NCBI RefSeq assembly: GCF_036373705.1
Contig: NC_089855.1
Coordinates: forward strand, 4,440,501-4,504,500
DNA length: 64,000 nucleotides
Source of the DNA: Amia ocellicauda
Taxonomy: Eukaryota > Chordata > Actinopteri > Amiiformes > Amiidae
Direction: 5' to 3'
A program made the position numbers and the translations under genes. The number at the start of each line of letters is the position of its first letter. The stretch's first letter is position 1. The notes beneath the pieces are model-generated. The model ran no database searches. It was not told the DNA's origin and saw nothing but the letters and a program-made list of their open reading frames with translations. Positions 23,000 to 34,689 of this stretch are shown here, piece after piece.

Positions 23000-25140
23000 G
23001 GAACAGCAGCTGATCAGAGCCCAGAGAAGTGCAGCCACTCAGAGACATCAGTGAATCACTCCAGTGTCTCTGCTGTCACCTCCCCACACCACAGCACTGA
23101 GCTCCACTGTGGGACCAGCCAGGCCAGCATCAGCGAAGTCCTGCTGTTTCCTCAACAACCCGCCACAGAGGTCTTCCTGTATATTGTGTTTCCTCTTCAT
23201 CATTGCATACCAACATGGGGAATGGTGCTGTCCTGGTCCTGCTGTGTAATGTTTAGTGATGTTGTATGACAGCTGTTCAGCTGTTCACTGAACTCTGGTT
23301 GCTGGTGGTCTTATGTTTGACAGAAGAGTCTCCCCTCTCTCTAATTTTAACCTGTCATCAGGTATATTCAAGAAAAATGTGACTGGTGGTTTCATGACAT
23401 TTGGTATTTAGTTCAGGACTTAAAAACACAAAACTGAAAATGAAGAAGCTATATATATGGGTAGTTAGGGAGGGGGGTGTATTTTCCATTAGTTTGTCAT
23501 AAACATCTAGTAAAATAGTAACATATTGAGCAGACAGGAGTGTGGTGTTCAATGTAGAGATGAGATCACACATCCACACTCAACACTGTGAGTCTGTTAT
23601 TGTTTTTGTGGTTGTCAGACCTGAGCTCAGAATAGGCAGTAACTGTTTAGGTGCGCTGTAGATGTGAAAGCCAACCAGCGAGACTACGTGAGATATTAAT
23701 ACACAGCTCATGGAAATTGTGCTGTGGGCAGTGTGAGGTGTCAAACTGAACGGCTGGGACAGCGCTGCGGCTTCACATCCTGTGACAGCTGGTCTAAGCT
23801 GTTAACCCTGTTTATAAACCATCTGTGTTAAATACCTGTTCCACTGAGAGAAGAAAAAAAGACTTTCCAGTGAATGTTTAATAAAAATATTAATATTGAT
23901 GGAAGGTTATCTGTTCCTGTGTCTAAATAAGTATGAAACTGTATACAATTATAAAGAGCTTTGTTTTATATATACACATTTGTATTTTAAATATATTCAC
24001 ACACCCATTTCAAACAATGTTATTCAGTGATTATTTTATACATATTGTTTATTTCTTATCAATTACCAATAGTTTAAATTAATTACTGATTCAGTCTAGA
24101 TTAAACTAACTGTGGCTAACTGAGATGTGTAATCTTTAGAATGCCTGTCTATAGCTCATATAGGGGCGATCAATCACAGCCACTGGGGCCACGTGCGTCT
24201 CTCTCTTTAGGAGACAGACCCCCTGATACACAGTCAAGATGTTAAACTGATTTAATGTATCACAAACAATGTATCTAAACAATTGCATAAAACAACTACT
24301 ACAAAAATTGAATATTTCATACAATTCAGTCCAGGACCCACCCATTGATGGCTGTATTTGAATTAACCTTGCCTCCTGACACACATACAGAAAGCTCTGT
24401 GCAGAAAACAACCACGATTAGTACAAAACATTGACAGGAAATATGTGTTATATATATAAACTAAATATCCACATAGCTGGTCTTTCTTCAAAACTGACAA
24501 ATTAATCAGAAGGAAGGTGTTTTAGATGAGTGACACATTTATTATATTGGGAAGTTATTTAATTTGATTAAAAAAAAGGTAAATGCTTTAAATATTTAAC
24601 AATTATTTGTATTAACAATACAAATATATATTTATATTTTTTCTTAATGTTTATGTAGTCTTTGATTTGTATACTATTTAATATTTGGAAACAGCATATT
24701 TTGCATCATGATAATATAAAATAATATACTTTATTTAGATTTAATGCAAAACTAATAATCTGCGAAATCATTATTCTTATTGAAAGCTCTCTAAATAAAA
24801 AGCTCTCAAGATTCCAGATCACTGCAGGCTTTTGTAAACCTTGGAGTGTCTGAAGAAGCTTTCCTTGTGTTTGTTTGTCTTTCTTTGGTTAGTTTATTTA
24901 ATTGTTATTATAATTATAATGTTTTGCTCCTGAAGAGAATCTGGAGTGTGAAGAACATAGTTATTTTATTTTTTCTGTACTTTAAAAGTGTTGAATAAAA
25001 AGCCTGTCAGCTCACCTGAACATTGTGTCCTGCTCTCCCTGTTATAGCAGTTGAGGTGAAAAAAGTGAAGATATTCAGCTTAACAATTTGAAATGTGAAT
25101 GTAAATGTGAAAAGACATTCATATTGAGACATAACATATA
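23000..25140. other. AT-rich spacer, no gene seen
   Basis: From about 23850 the sequence is very AT-rich with no open frame of interest. No transposon family was recognised. The counterpart of this interval in unit A is only the 0.7 kb at 12700-13370, so most of it was gained or lost after duplication. Confidence 0.5.
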
Positions 25141-25141
25141 T

Positions 25142-25147
25142 TTTATT
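25142..25147 (-). terminator. Polyadenylation signal of the inhibitory V-receptor gene
   Basis: AATAAA on the minus strand about 135 bases past the stop codon at 25282, in the right place to end the transcript. Confidence 0.5.
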
Positions 25148-25281
25148 TGTATTGCTGGTTTATGTAATTGAAGTTAATGTAATAACACATTAAGATTTTG
25201 GACCAGAGAGCAACATTGCTGTTCACCCTGACGTACATCCCTGTCCTTCTGTCTGCAGTGCAGATACAGACACACAGAGTA

Positions 25282-27507
25282 TTAAGGCTGGCCGTGGCTG
25301 ACATCAGAGTAAATGACCGCCATGTCGTCCACCCTGCTGTGTTTCTGTCGGTTCCTTCGAGTTCGAGCAGACAGATCCAGGGCGGCGTACTGGACTCCAT
25401 CCTCTCCTGAGCCCTAGGATACAACAGGACCACATCACTGCAGCACAGCATCACTGCCACACTGACACATACCTGACCCTGACCAGAATCGTAACACAAT
25501 TCAGTTCTACCAATTACCTTCATAAAGTCACAGGTCTATTGTGTTCACTGCTGAATTCTGTCAATTGATTATGAGATTATATAAGACTTATATGAGAAAC
25601 AAAAAATATTGAAATAAAATAAAAACAAAGGAACACAGATGTTTACCTTGTCGCTGTCAGTGTTGATTTTCAGGGGAACAACACCATCTGTAACCAATCC
25701 ACACATTAGAGTCGCTGCCTTCATTACGACTCACACAGCATTTTCTACACACTGTGCATAGAGGGGTCAACTGGGTATTATAAGTCAAATCTATATTAAT
25801 TGTTGGAGGAATAGATTGTGGGTGTTGGTGTAAAAGGAGTATTGTGAAAATTGTGTGTAGGTACCGCTACACACACAGTTTAAGAAGGAAATGTCAAACC
25901 CACTGTATTTAAAATTAAGTGCTGAGAATCACAAGAATGATACAAGTTATGGTATGCCAGTATTTCTGATAAGCTTGTTCAGTGTCTGCACAGTTTTATA
26001 TTTAACCATTAATGCTTCTAAATTCTGATGAATATCTGCCTTTTATTGTCTTTGAAAGCAAATCTGAGACTTCAAGAAGCTCTCAGTATGTTCATAGATT
26101 TGTACATGCAATACTGACCTTTTCTTTTCTTAAAATAAAATACAGCAATTCCACTCGATACCACGGCCGTTGCTAATGATGCTATTAGCCCACAGAGGTA
26201 AACCTCCACATCTAAGACCAGAGATCAATGTCAGAACTTCTAAATTAATTCATTAATACATCAGACAAAACAAGATATATTGGATGAATTGGACATTACA
26301 GAACATTTGTGAAGGCATAACATTTCAAACAAAATCTTTGAAAGAATGAACTTGTTACATTGTATTCTGTGCAAGCACTAATAATTTAGTTTTACAATGA
26401 GACACACAGACAACACAACTCTGGTTAGTAAATCATGTCAAGATTCATATCAGCAGAGAAAAGTCAGAAACTGTGTTTATAGTTACACTTATAAAGTTGT
26501 GATGATATCTTACAGCATTACTGTATCATAGACAAATACTTTATTTTGATTACATAAATGCAAAGGAAATAACATGACCAGTCCTACACATATGATAAAC
26601 TAAAATTAGATTAAATCATTTTTACCTCTTCTGCAGTTGCAGTTGTGGCTACAGTTAGTTTGGGTGTGGTTTCTATTATCTGGAAACAATGCATATTACC
26701 ATTGAATTATGCATCACATATCAGTAGTACTGATGTCTACTTTTCGAACTAATTAAAGTTATTGTCTTTTTGAAATTCTCAGTTTTTACTTGATTTTAGT
26801 ACTTGATTCAAGTTTGGATTAATGATTTAGAATGTAATCTTAGACTTCTGTAATCTTAATAAGAGTGTTTTAACAATGGTGATAATATATTAGATGATCT
26901 TACGTACTTGTGAATTTCTGATATTTTCCATTATTGGAAGAGCTCAGTGACTGACCTTTGAAGTGAAGCTGTGTCCCGTTGCCAAACACAGCGTGTCTCT
27001 GCTGGCTGCAGTAGTAAGTAGCTGAATCTTCCTCAGTGGCATTGACAATGATTAAAACTGAAGTCCCATTATCTTTAGAAACAGTAAACTTTGTTCTCCT
27101 AAACCCATTGTAGTAAGTGGGAGGCAGAGTGGAGATGCTTGAATACTGCAGGATGGCCCGTGGAGACTGACCAGGCTTGTGTCGGTACCAGGTCACCTCA
27201 GAGGCAGACAGATCACACGGCACCGTCTCACTGAGCCCCACACTGACCGGCACACCTGGAAAACACACCAACTCCTGCCTTTTGTCTCTTTTTCTAAAGC
27301 AATTATGCAGTGAAACTTTATGATTAACTACACAACAATTCTCTCTTTCTAACCAAATCTCTAACTATACCACCAAAACAACAACATTAATAATTATGAA
27401 ATGCACAAATTACACATTTTGTATTATATTATTTTTTAAATTAAATGCATCATTAAATATTATTTACCAGTTAGATAGACTGCGCAGGTTAGGATTAGTG
27501 TAAGCAT
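25282..27507 (-). CDS. Inhibitory single-V immune receptor with two ITIM-type motifs (NITR/CD8-like)
   Basis: Six exons join in frame on the minus strand: leader 27468-27507 (MLTLILTCAVYLT), V domain 26956-27255, stalk 26626-26679, membrane 26119-26211, 25647-25687 and last 25282-25413. Phases are 1,1,1,1,0, totalling 660 bases or 219 residues. The V domain has TVPCDLS, TWYRHKPGQ and DSATYYC, then a J-like strand FGNGTQLHF already joined in the germline and followed by a splice donor. The 18-residue stalk holds three cysteines (NCSHNCNC) that could link dimers. The membrane segment (CGLIASLATAVVSSGIAVFYF) ends in KKRK and has no charged residue. The tail carries VQYAAL and VIYSDV, which fit the ITIM pattern with tyrosines 26 residues apart. 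I infer a surface receptor that recruits SH2 phosphatases. NITR family is favoured by ITIMs plus the J-like strand; CD8-like is the alternative. There is no second Ig domain. Confidence 0.8.
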
Positions 27508-27839
27508 CGTGACCGGCTGCTTTACTGTCCTGACTCTCTCTGTGAGGTACAGACTGATCTGCCTCTGTCTTCAGGAGGCAGTATTGATGGACACGCTGAG
27601 CACATGGTGACCTTTTCATTATAGTGCTGGTTTATCAATAGTACCCGGGAACACAGACTCGTCAAGTCTGTAATGCCATATAAAACAGGACAGGATATAT
27701 CAGATCATACACTGACACATATTCTGATTATACAATGTAAATACATATTTATTATTTAAATATCTGATGACTAAAGAAACTGTAATTCCTCAGTATGTGT
27801 ATTAAGAAACTTTCAGAATGTCCTGTGAGTAGTAATATA

Positions 27840-28430
27840 GGGCACTGTTTAAGGGGGGTTAAGGGGGGATTTGACCTTTTGACCTTGAACTTGAGTTGAA
27901 CTAGGGGGAGGGGGCCTTCCTAGGGGGGAGGGGGTGCTTGTACAGAATAACGTCACAGAATAATTACCATATTGATGGGTGGAGTTGACAGGGCCCCGAA
28001 GGAATGTGCAGGGTGGTGGGGGTCTTAAACTGTTTTTCAAACCTTCCAAAAGATTTGTCTTTAAGCCAGACTGATTCTTTAGTAAAATAGCTATTTTTCT
28101 CTATACGTATGAAGCTCCAAAAGAGCGCTCTGTATACCCTTCAGATTCTTTAGAAAACATAGATATTTTTCCCTACGCGAGTGAAGCTCCAAAAGAGCTC
28201 TATTAAAGCCCTCCCGATTCTTTAGTAACATAGATACTTCTACTTAAGCGAGATCCGCGAGGCTGTCTCTTCAACAGGGCCAAAGGGGTTATCTCTTTGA
28301 AATGGACAATGGTTATGTCGGCCTGGAGCTTTTTGAGCAAGTGGGGGTGGCGAGGAGATGTCTACGTCTTTAGTAACCTCGGATCGGTGAAGAATTTGTA
28401 TATTTGGGGGCGGAGTTAAGAACATAAGAA
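27840..28430. other. Unclassified GC-richer island with three 71-bp tandem units
   Basis: After a stretch of G- and C-runs (27850-28020), units starting GATTCTTTAG recur at 28073, 28144 and 28216 (spacing 71 and 72), each with a GAAGCTCCAAAAGAGC-like core in the first two. The base composition differs from the AT-rich surroundings. I do not recognise a family and see no coding sequence. Confidence 0.55.
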
Positions 28431-29930
28431 CATAAGAAAGTTTACAAACGAGAGGAGGCCATTCGACCCATCGTTCTTGTTTGGTGTTCATTAATATCTA
28501 AGTGATCCAAGGATCCTATCCAGTCTATTTTTTAAATGTTCCCAAACTTTCAGCTTCTACCACATCACTGGGTAGTTTACTCCAGATTGTGACTACTCTC
28601 TGTGTGAAGAAGTGTCTCCTGTTTTCCGTTTTGAATGCCTCGAAGCCCAATTTCCATTTGTGTCCCCGGGTGCGTGTGTCCCTGCTGATCTGGAAAAGCT
28701 CTTCTGGTTTGATGTGGTCGATGCCTTTCATGATTTTGAAGACTTGGATCAAGTCCCCACGTAGTCTCCTCTGTTCCAGGGTGAAAAGGTTCAGGTCCTC
28801 AGTCTCTCAGCAGGACTTTCCCTTCAGACCTGGAATAAGTCTGGTTGCTCTCCTCTGAACTGCCTCTAGAGCAGCGATATCCTTCTTGAAGTGTGGAGCC
28901 CAGAACTGCACACAGTATCCAGATGATCTCTAACTAGTGCATTGTACAGTCTGAACATCACTTCCCTTGTTCTCAATTCTACACTTTTGACAATATACCC
29001 TAGCATCCTGTTTACCTTTTTAATTGCTTCCCCACATTGCTTGGATGGAGAAAGTGAGGAGTCCACGTAGACTCCTAGGTCTTTCTCATGCGTTACTTAA
29101 TCTAGTTCTATTCCTCCCATAGTGTAATTATAGTGGATATTTTTGTTACCTGCATGTAATACCTTGCACTTGTGCCCATTGAATTTCATCTGTCAGGTGT
29201 CGGCCCACACCTGAATATTATCTAAGTCCCTTTGAATAGCCTGTGCTGCTGAGATTGTATCTGCAGAGCCACCTATTTTAGTACCATCTGCAAATTTGAC
29301 AGCAAAGGCCCTAGTACTGATCCCTGTGGATCTCCACTAACAACCTCACTCCAGTTAGAAGCGACTCCTGTAATCGACACCCTCCGTTTCCTATACATCA
29401 ACCAGTTCATAATCTACTTACATTACCCTGAATGCCTACAGCTTCCAATTTGAGGATCAGTCTTTGGTGTGGAACCTTATAAAAAGCTTTTGGAAATCTA
29501 AGTATATCATATCATATGCTTTCACGTGATCTACAGCTGCAGTTGCATGTTCAAAAAAATTTAATAAATTTAGTAAGACATGATCTGCCTCGTCTAAACC
29601 CATGTTGACTATCTTCAAGAATATGGTTTTCATTGAGATGCTCCTCTATCTTCTGTCTAATCATTTTTTCCAACATTTTACCGGTGATGCAGGTGAGACT
29701 GATTGGTCTGTAATTTCCTGGCTCAGTTTTGTCCCCTTTCTTGTTGATAGGTATGACATTTGTTTTAGTACCTCCTCCTCATTTATCCTGATCTCTCTTA
29801 GGGTTTGACTGGACTGATCATGGACTGGACTGGCATGTCATCTGTTTTTTAATTTGTAAAAACCTCTGTGAAATACTCATTTAGAACATTTGCCACATTT
29901 CTTTCATTTTCTAAGAATCTTCCATTTTTA
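28425..29930 (-). mobile_element. CR1/L2-clade non-LTR retrotransposon, 5' truncated, antisense
   Basis: Minus-strand translation, with many stops, runs through reverse-transcriptase motifs (near 29700: NYQSXSLTCITGKMLEKM-like with Q/P loss) to the C-terminus. The C-terminus includes VNRMLGYIVKSVELRTREVM (about 29010) and FFTQRVVTIWSKLPSDVVEA (about 28560). The 3' end shows a short TTATGTTC-type repeat at 28425-28440. Frames are broken throughout. The same 3' end recurs in plus orientation at 39846-39915. Confidence 0.8.
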
Positions 29931-29939
29931 GCTTTAACC

Positions 29940-31205
29940 TTTTTTATAAATAATATTTTATTACAGTGGATATATGCAAGGCCCTCTTCCTTGGTATAAC
30001 GCAAGGTGGCGTAGTTAGCTTATTTTTTATGCTGTTATGGCAAAGTGACAAGCAGTGTTAAAAATACCAAAATGAGTAATTATATTTACTCGTTGAATTA
30101 CATTGTTAGATGCATTTTCCTCGCTACAGGGGTTGTCAGGTAATTGGCAAAAGTGTTTTACTTAACTTGTACTGTGGGAGACAACAGACAGCAGTGCAAA
30201 TGGGAGGATTGTCTTCATATCTGAAAATGAATTGAACCAGGAAGCACAGATAAGGGCAGGTGGAGAGAAAGATGCTTAATTCACTGACCCAGCTGTGGAG
30301 TCTGAGACAACTGACACATTTCAAATACCCAAAATTACCTCTGTCTCCTTTGGTGGTCTGACTCCACCAGCCCCTCAATTAGGGAAATGATCCAGAAAGT
30401 GACTAATCTTTTCACTCATCTGATCATTGTGCCCAGTTTGTCACCAAAGTATGATGCTGGTATGGTGTTAATTTTTATCATTTAATGGTCGTTTTTGTAA
30501 TCAAATTAAAATAAAAGTTAATTAATTAATCCCCCTTGATTTATAAAAAAACATCTGAAAGAGGCCCCTACAGTCTACATCTTCTGCCCCTCATCCCACA
30601 CTCCCCTGCAGCCCTGTTCCTGCTCTGATTAAATCTGCACAATTTTCAGTACAAGCTGGGCTGGGTAGACATCTGAATCTTTAGATTTTCCTGTCAGGGT
30701 ACAGTTACTGTGAGTGATGGTTATGGTTTCAATGACCTGAAAGTCCTCTGGTGTGGGCTGGACAGCTCTGACTTCCTGTTAAACTGTAGATAAAGGTATA
30801 ACTTCTTTATCTGAGATAGATGCTGTCAAAGATGCAACAATTCCTCATTGTTGTTTATGTGTTGTGTAAGTGATTTAATGTGTTTGTTTATTTTGTTTTT
30901 TGTATGATATCCATCAAAATATAAGATATTACATCATAATCATAAAATGTATAAGTCACCCTGAATAAGGGTCTCTGTTAATGAATAAATAAATACATAC
31001 ATACATACATAAATAATAATAATAATAATCATCATCATCATCATCATCATTCTTGGTATGTATTATAAAGATTTTCAGTCTACTTAATATACTTAACTAG
31101 TTGATTTGCAGTAGTTTATAATCTGTCAGTGTTGCTTTGAGACATTTAGATTTCGAAGGCTCTTCTAAACTTTTTGTAAATCACACTTTAACTTTCTTTC
31201 AGGTG
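29940..31205 (+). repeat. Duplicated 5' region of the activating receptor locus (paralogue of 59270-60550)
   Basis: The two intervals match throughout with moderate divergence, including the leader exon (30832-30865 and 60208-60241), the intron with its LINE/SINE tail, and the V-exon acceptor. Homology stops right after the acceptor CAGGTG. Confidence 0.85.
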
Positions 31206-34200
31206 CCTTTGATGTGTCGGTCAGTGTGGGGCTCAGTGAGACGGTGCCGTGTGATCTGTCTGCCTCTGAGGTGACCTGGTACCGACACAAGCCTGGTCAG
31301 TCTCCACGGGCCATCCTGCAGTATTCACGCAGCTCTGCTCTGCCTCCCACTTACTACAATGGGTTTGAGGACACAAAATTCAGGGCTTCCATGGAAGGTG
31401 GATCTCCAGTTTTAATGATTGTTAATGTCACTGAGGCAGACTCAGGAACGTACTACTGTGCCATGAAGGAGAGTGGAGAGCTGGTGTTTGGGAACGGAGC
31501 CCTGCTGAACTTCACAGGTCTGTAAATTCGGCTCAATAATTTAATTGTGCTGAACAAATCTTTCTGATCAGCACGTTCGCACATTATATTCAGTAAATAT
31601 GACGCATTACTTAAAGAGTAGATTGATTTAATTACATGGATTTTCTGAACTTAATATCTTAAAGATTCAAGGGAGCACTGTGAAAGGAAGGCAGCTGATG
31701 ATGGTACTAGAGGTATGAATCATTAAAGGTCCACCACCTTTCTATAAGCATTTAGCTTATTATTTACTCTGACTGACTTATATTCTCTGCTGTTTGATTT
31801 GATATTGTAAAGGTTTTGGGGGTTCGGGCCATGATGGGGACTTGAACCCCAATCCCCTGTGCCACAGCGCAGCGAACTTACCACATTACTAAAATGCCCA
31901 TGCCTCTTAGCAAGGCTTGAGATCACTACACTATCCTCTGGCACGCCTTGTAGGCCTATTAAACAAGGCTTATAAAATCAAACAGTAGTGAATATTTCAC
32001 ACATCACAAATACTGTGCATTTTATTTATCAAGTAAATAAATGTATATTTAAGGTGTCCCTATTTTTTAGATTTGTTTTTCACTTGTTCTTCTCACAGGT
32101 GGATGGGAGTTTAATCTTATCGTTATTTCAGTCATTCTTGCTGTGATTGTACTGTTGACTTATGTTGGCATTGTGTGGTACTGCTGCAAAACAAAAGGTG
32201 GGTATTCACTCGGGAAAACAGGAACATGTTGGGCACAGCACAATGGGAAATGCTGCACACTCCACTGCCTCACTCCTTAGATTTTCTTTTGACAGTGTAG
32301 ATTCAGACCATTTCACACAAACGGATAAGAGATTTTTTTTTGTTAATTAAGAAACTGAATGCAATGTATTAACTGTGAAAAGCAAGCTTTTGTCTTCCCA
32401 TATCTTTAAGTTCAAAGACTTTTATAATTACAAGAAATGGTTCCACAGCTAGTATAGTGACCCTGAAATCTACAACTCAAAATGTATGTTAAAAATAATT
32501 TGAAGATTCAGAAATATTCCACTTTATAATGGAAATGGTTTCTTAATTGGAATCTGATGTCCTTGATGTACTGGCAGTTAGTAAGAAAAATGTAAATGTC
32601 AAAAAATATATATTTATATATGTGTAAATATAATAATCATTAGAACATTTGTCAAGACTTACAAGACAGAGGAAGTAATTCAGCAATTAAAGGGGGTAAC
32701 ACAAAGGATAGAAAGTAAAACACAATGGAAACATAATTCACATGCTAGATAAACATGGACTTCAACCTTTACCACAATTTTGAATTTCAAGTCTTAGTTT
32801 AAGAAAAGATACAGACTCAAAACTCCCAAAAAACGTCTGGATTCATGTATTGATTTAAATTAATTAAAAATTGTTTCTCAAGACATATCAAGTACTTGAG
32901 AACAAAACCACAAGCATGTTTAGGTCCATCAGCCTTCATTTCTGTAACTTCTCTGTTGAATTCAAGCTTTTATACATATTAATAAATATATAAAACAGAG
33001 CTAAATTGGAGTTAAGGAATTGACTGGGGAGAGCAGTCAAGGCAAGACCAGTTAATCTTGTTTGTTTGAAAAACAAACCAATTAGCCACCACCCACCTCC
33101 CTGAGAGAAACTCTATACTTACTGTAGGGTTTCTTCACACAGGAAAGAGCAGTTGAAGGTGTAGATTGGTGTTAACTATTAACTCAAGCCTTTTTCTATT
33201 TGTGACAGCAAAACTTTAATGGTGTTGTTTCATATTCATTCTACACCAGCCATATTCAAAGTATAATATTGTGAAGAAATGTATGTATAACACTGTTTGT
33301 TATAATATTGTTTAGTCAATCTTTATTATTATACCTAATTTTGTTTTAAACAAAATAGTAATTTATATATTTTTCCACATACAGGGTTGAGGAAGGCCCA
33401 GACAGCACAAGTAAGTCAGATGTATTTTGCACCGCACTGCAAATGCTTCAGAGCCTTTGCCGGTTATAGCGAGGGGGGGGGGGGGGTTATTTATTAATTA
33501 TTATTTATGAGGGAGGAGGTGAAAAGAAAAGTTGTAAGTATTATAAAGTGACAAATAACTAATAAACAATTGCTCATGAGTAAATGTTTTACCAGCTTTT
33601 CGAAAATTGGTCTAGTATTTTTAGGTGGTCAGGCCTTTTTCATACATGATATAGACCTACCTTCAATTAATAATCTATTAAGTTTAATTTACACTTTATG
33701 TAGTCGATGCGGTCTGAGTTCCATTGCCAGTCTTTTGGTGTAGATAATTCGCTACTCTGTTGGGTAGACTGCATGAGCGACAGTGTATAAAATCTGATTG
33801 GGGGTTCAGTACAGTCACAGGTCACAGTGTATAGTACAGTCTATATGCTTTCCCCTCCAATCCGTTCTCTTAGAAGGATATGTGCAAGAATTGTCCAAGT
33901 GTATGTATGTGGGGGAACCAACATAGGCAGCAGGCAGGCAGCTCACTGAATATGGTATGATGTTGTGTGTGCAAACACTGTATACAGTCTGTAGTGTCAG
34001 TGTCTGACATGAGTAACAGCTATTTGACCAAACATCTAGTTTATCTTCCTCATGTAGCACTGTTCACTGTGCTGGTTTTCATTTTTGACCTTCCTGGTCT
34101 ATCTCTCTCTGGAAGTCTGTAAGACTGCACATCTGTACATGTTTCCCCTCCGTGGACTTTGATAGTTGTAAAACTGCAATTCTCCACTGAAAGACTGTCA

Positions 34201-34685
34201 CTTCTGGTTCCAGTGCTGCATTGGCAGAAATAGACAGCAACAGATTACTTTAAAGTACCTTTGGACTATTCGAACTAGAGTATATTAACCTACTAGATTG
34301 CACAATTTAAATTGAGAAATCTCAAGTCTTTGAACCCAGGCTTTGTAGTTTGTGATTTGACTGCACAGGAAGGTTTCAGTTCATTCTTCTCATCTGTGAC
34401 TCTAATACTCTTCTGCTGGTGAAGGTATTCATGTAACAATGCTTCTTTCATCCCCATCAGAGAGACAGGACGACACCACAGGCTGAGAGCGACTATGAGG
34501 TACTCCGGCTTTGTATTCACATATTAATATTAATTAAATATTTTCTCTTCCTTAAACATGTATTATATGTTATAATAGAATCACACTGTTTTCAGGACCT
34601 GATGCACGGGGACAAGGCAGTGTACAATGTATGCAGGACAAAGACACATTCAAAGAAAAGAGAGAACCGAAATGTGTATGGATGA
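30832..34685 (+). CDS. Single-V immune receptor with ITAM-like tail (activating candidate), 200 aa
   Basis: Six exons fit in frame: leader 30832-30865 (MQQFLIVVYVL), V domain 31203-31517, membrane 32099-32197, then 33385-33410, 34461-34499 and 34596-34685, totalling 603 bases. The V domain (TVPCDLS, TWYRHKPGQ, DSGTYYCAM) ends in a germline-joined J-like strand, VFGNGALLNF. Unlike the minus-strand gene there is no stalk exon: V runs straight into the membrane segment (EFNLIVISVILAVIVLLTYV). The tail has YEDL, seven residues, then YNVC. The first half and the spacing match an ITAM, but the last +3 residue is Cys rather than Leu/Ile. There is no basic residue in the membrane segment, so association with a charged adaptor is not indicated. 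I infer a surface receptor with phosphotyrosine signalling, probably activating. AATAAA lies at 34896-34901. The family is NITR- or CD8-like. Confidence 0.75.
30945..31055 (+). repeat. LINE/SINE 3' tail with compound microsatellite
   Basis: ATAAGTCACC..GAATAAGGGTCTCTGTTAATGAATAAA is the common fish L2-type 3' tail, followed by CATA, AATA and ATC repeats. It lies in the leader-V intron, and the same tail is kept at 60325-60395, so it predates the locus duplication. Confidence 0.65.
31796..31955 (-). repeat. tRNA-derived SINE-like sequence
   Basis: On the minus strand there is an A-box-like TAGTGTAGTGATCTC, and GGGGTTCAAGTCCCC, which fits an internal pol III B box inside a perfect hairpin stem. 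It lies in the V-membrane intron. The full length does not fold as one plausible tRNA, so a SINE or tRNA pseudogene is more likely than a tRNA gene. Confidence 0.4.
33473..33486 (+). repeat. Poly-G run (14 bases)
   Basis: Uninterrupted G tract in an intron of the activating-type receptor. Such runs are prone to length error and slippage. Confidence 0.9.
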
Positions 34686-34689
34686 ATTC

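Larger units (their letters stand above)
21190..23000 (+). repeat. Duplication unit B, proximal block
   Basis: It aligns with unit A 9650-12700 but lacks the Tc1 element (empty site near 21885) and lacks about 200 bases present in A around 11985-12270. A polyadenylation-type signal (22411-22416), the candidate minus-strand exon (22736-22881) and the CTCF-like site are all retained. Confidence 0.85.

Noticed and set aside
26956-31517. V segments of a rearranging T-cell receptor or immunoglobulin locus
   Set aside because: No recombination signal heptamer/nonamer follows either V exon; the J-like strand is already joined and followed by a normal splice donor.
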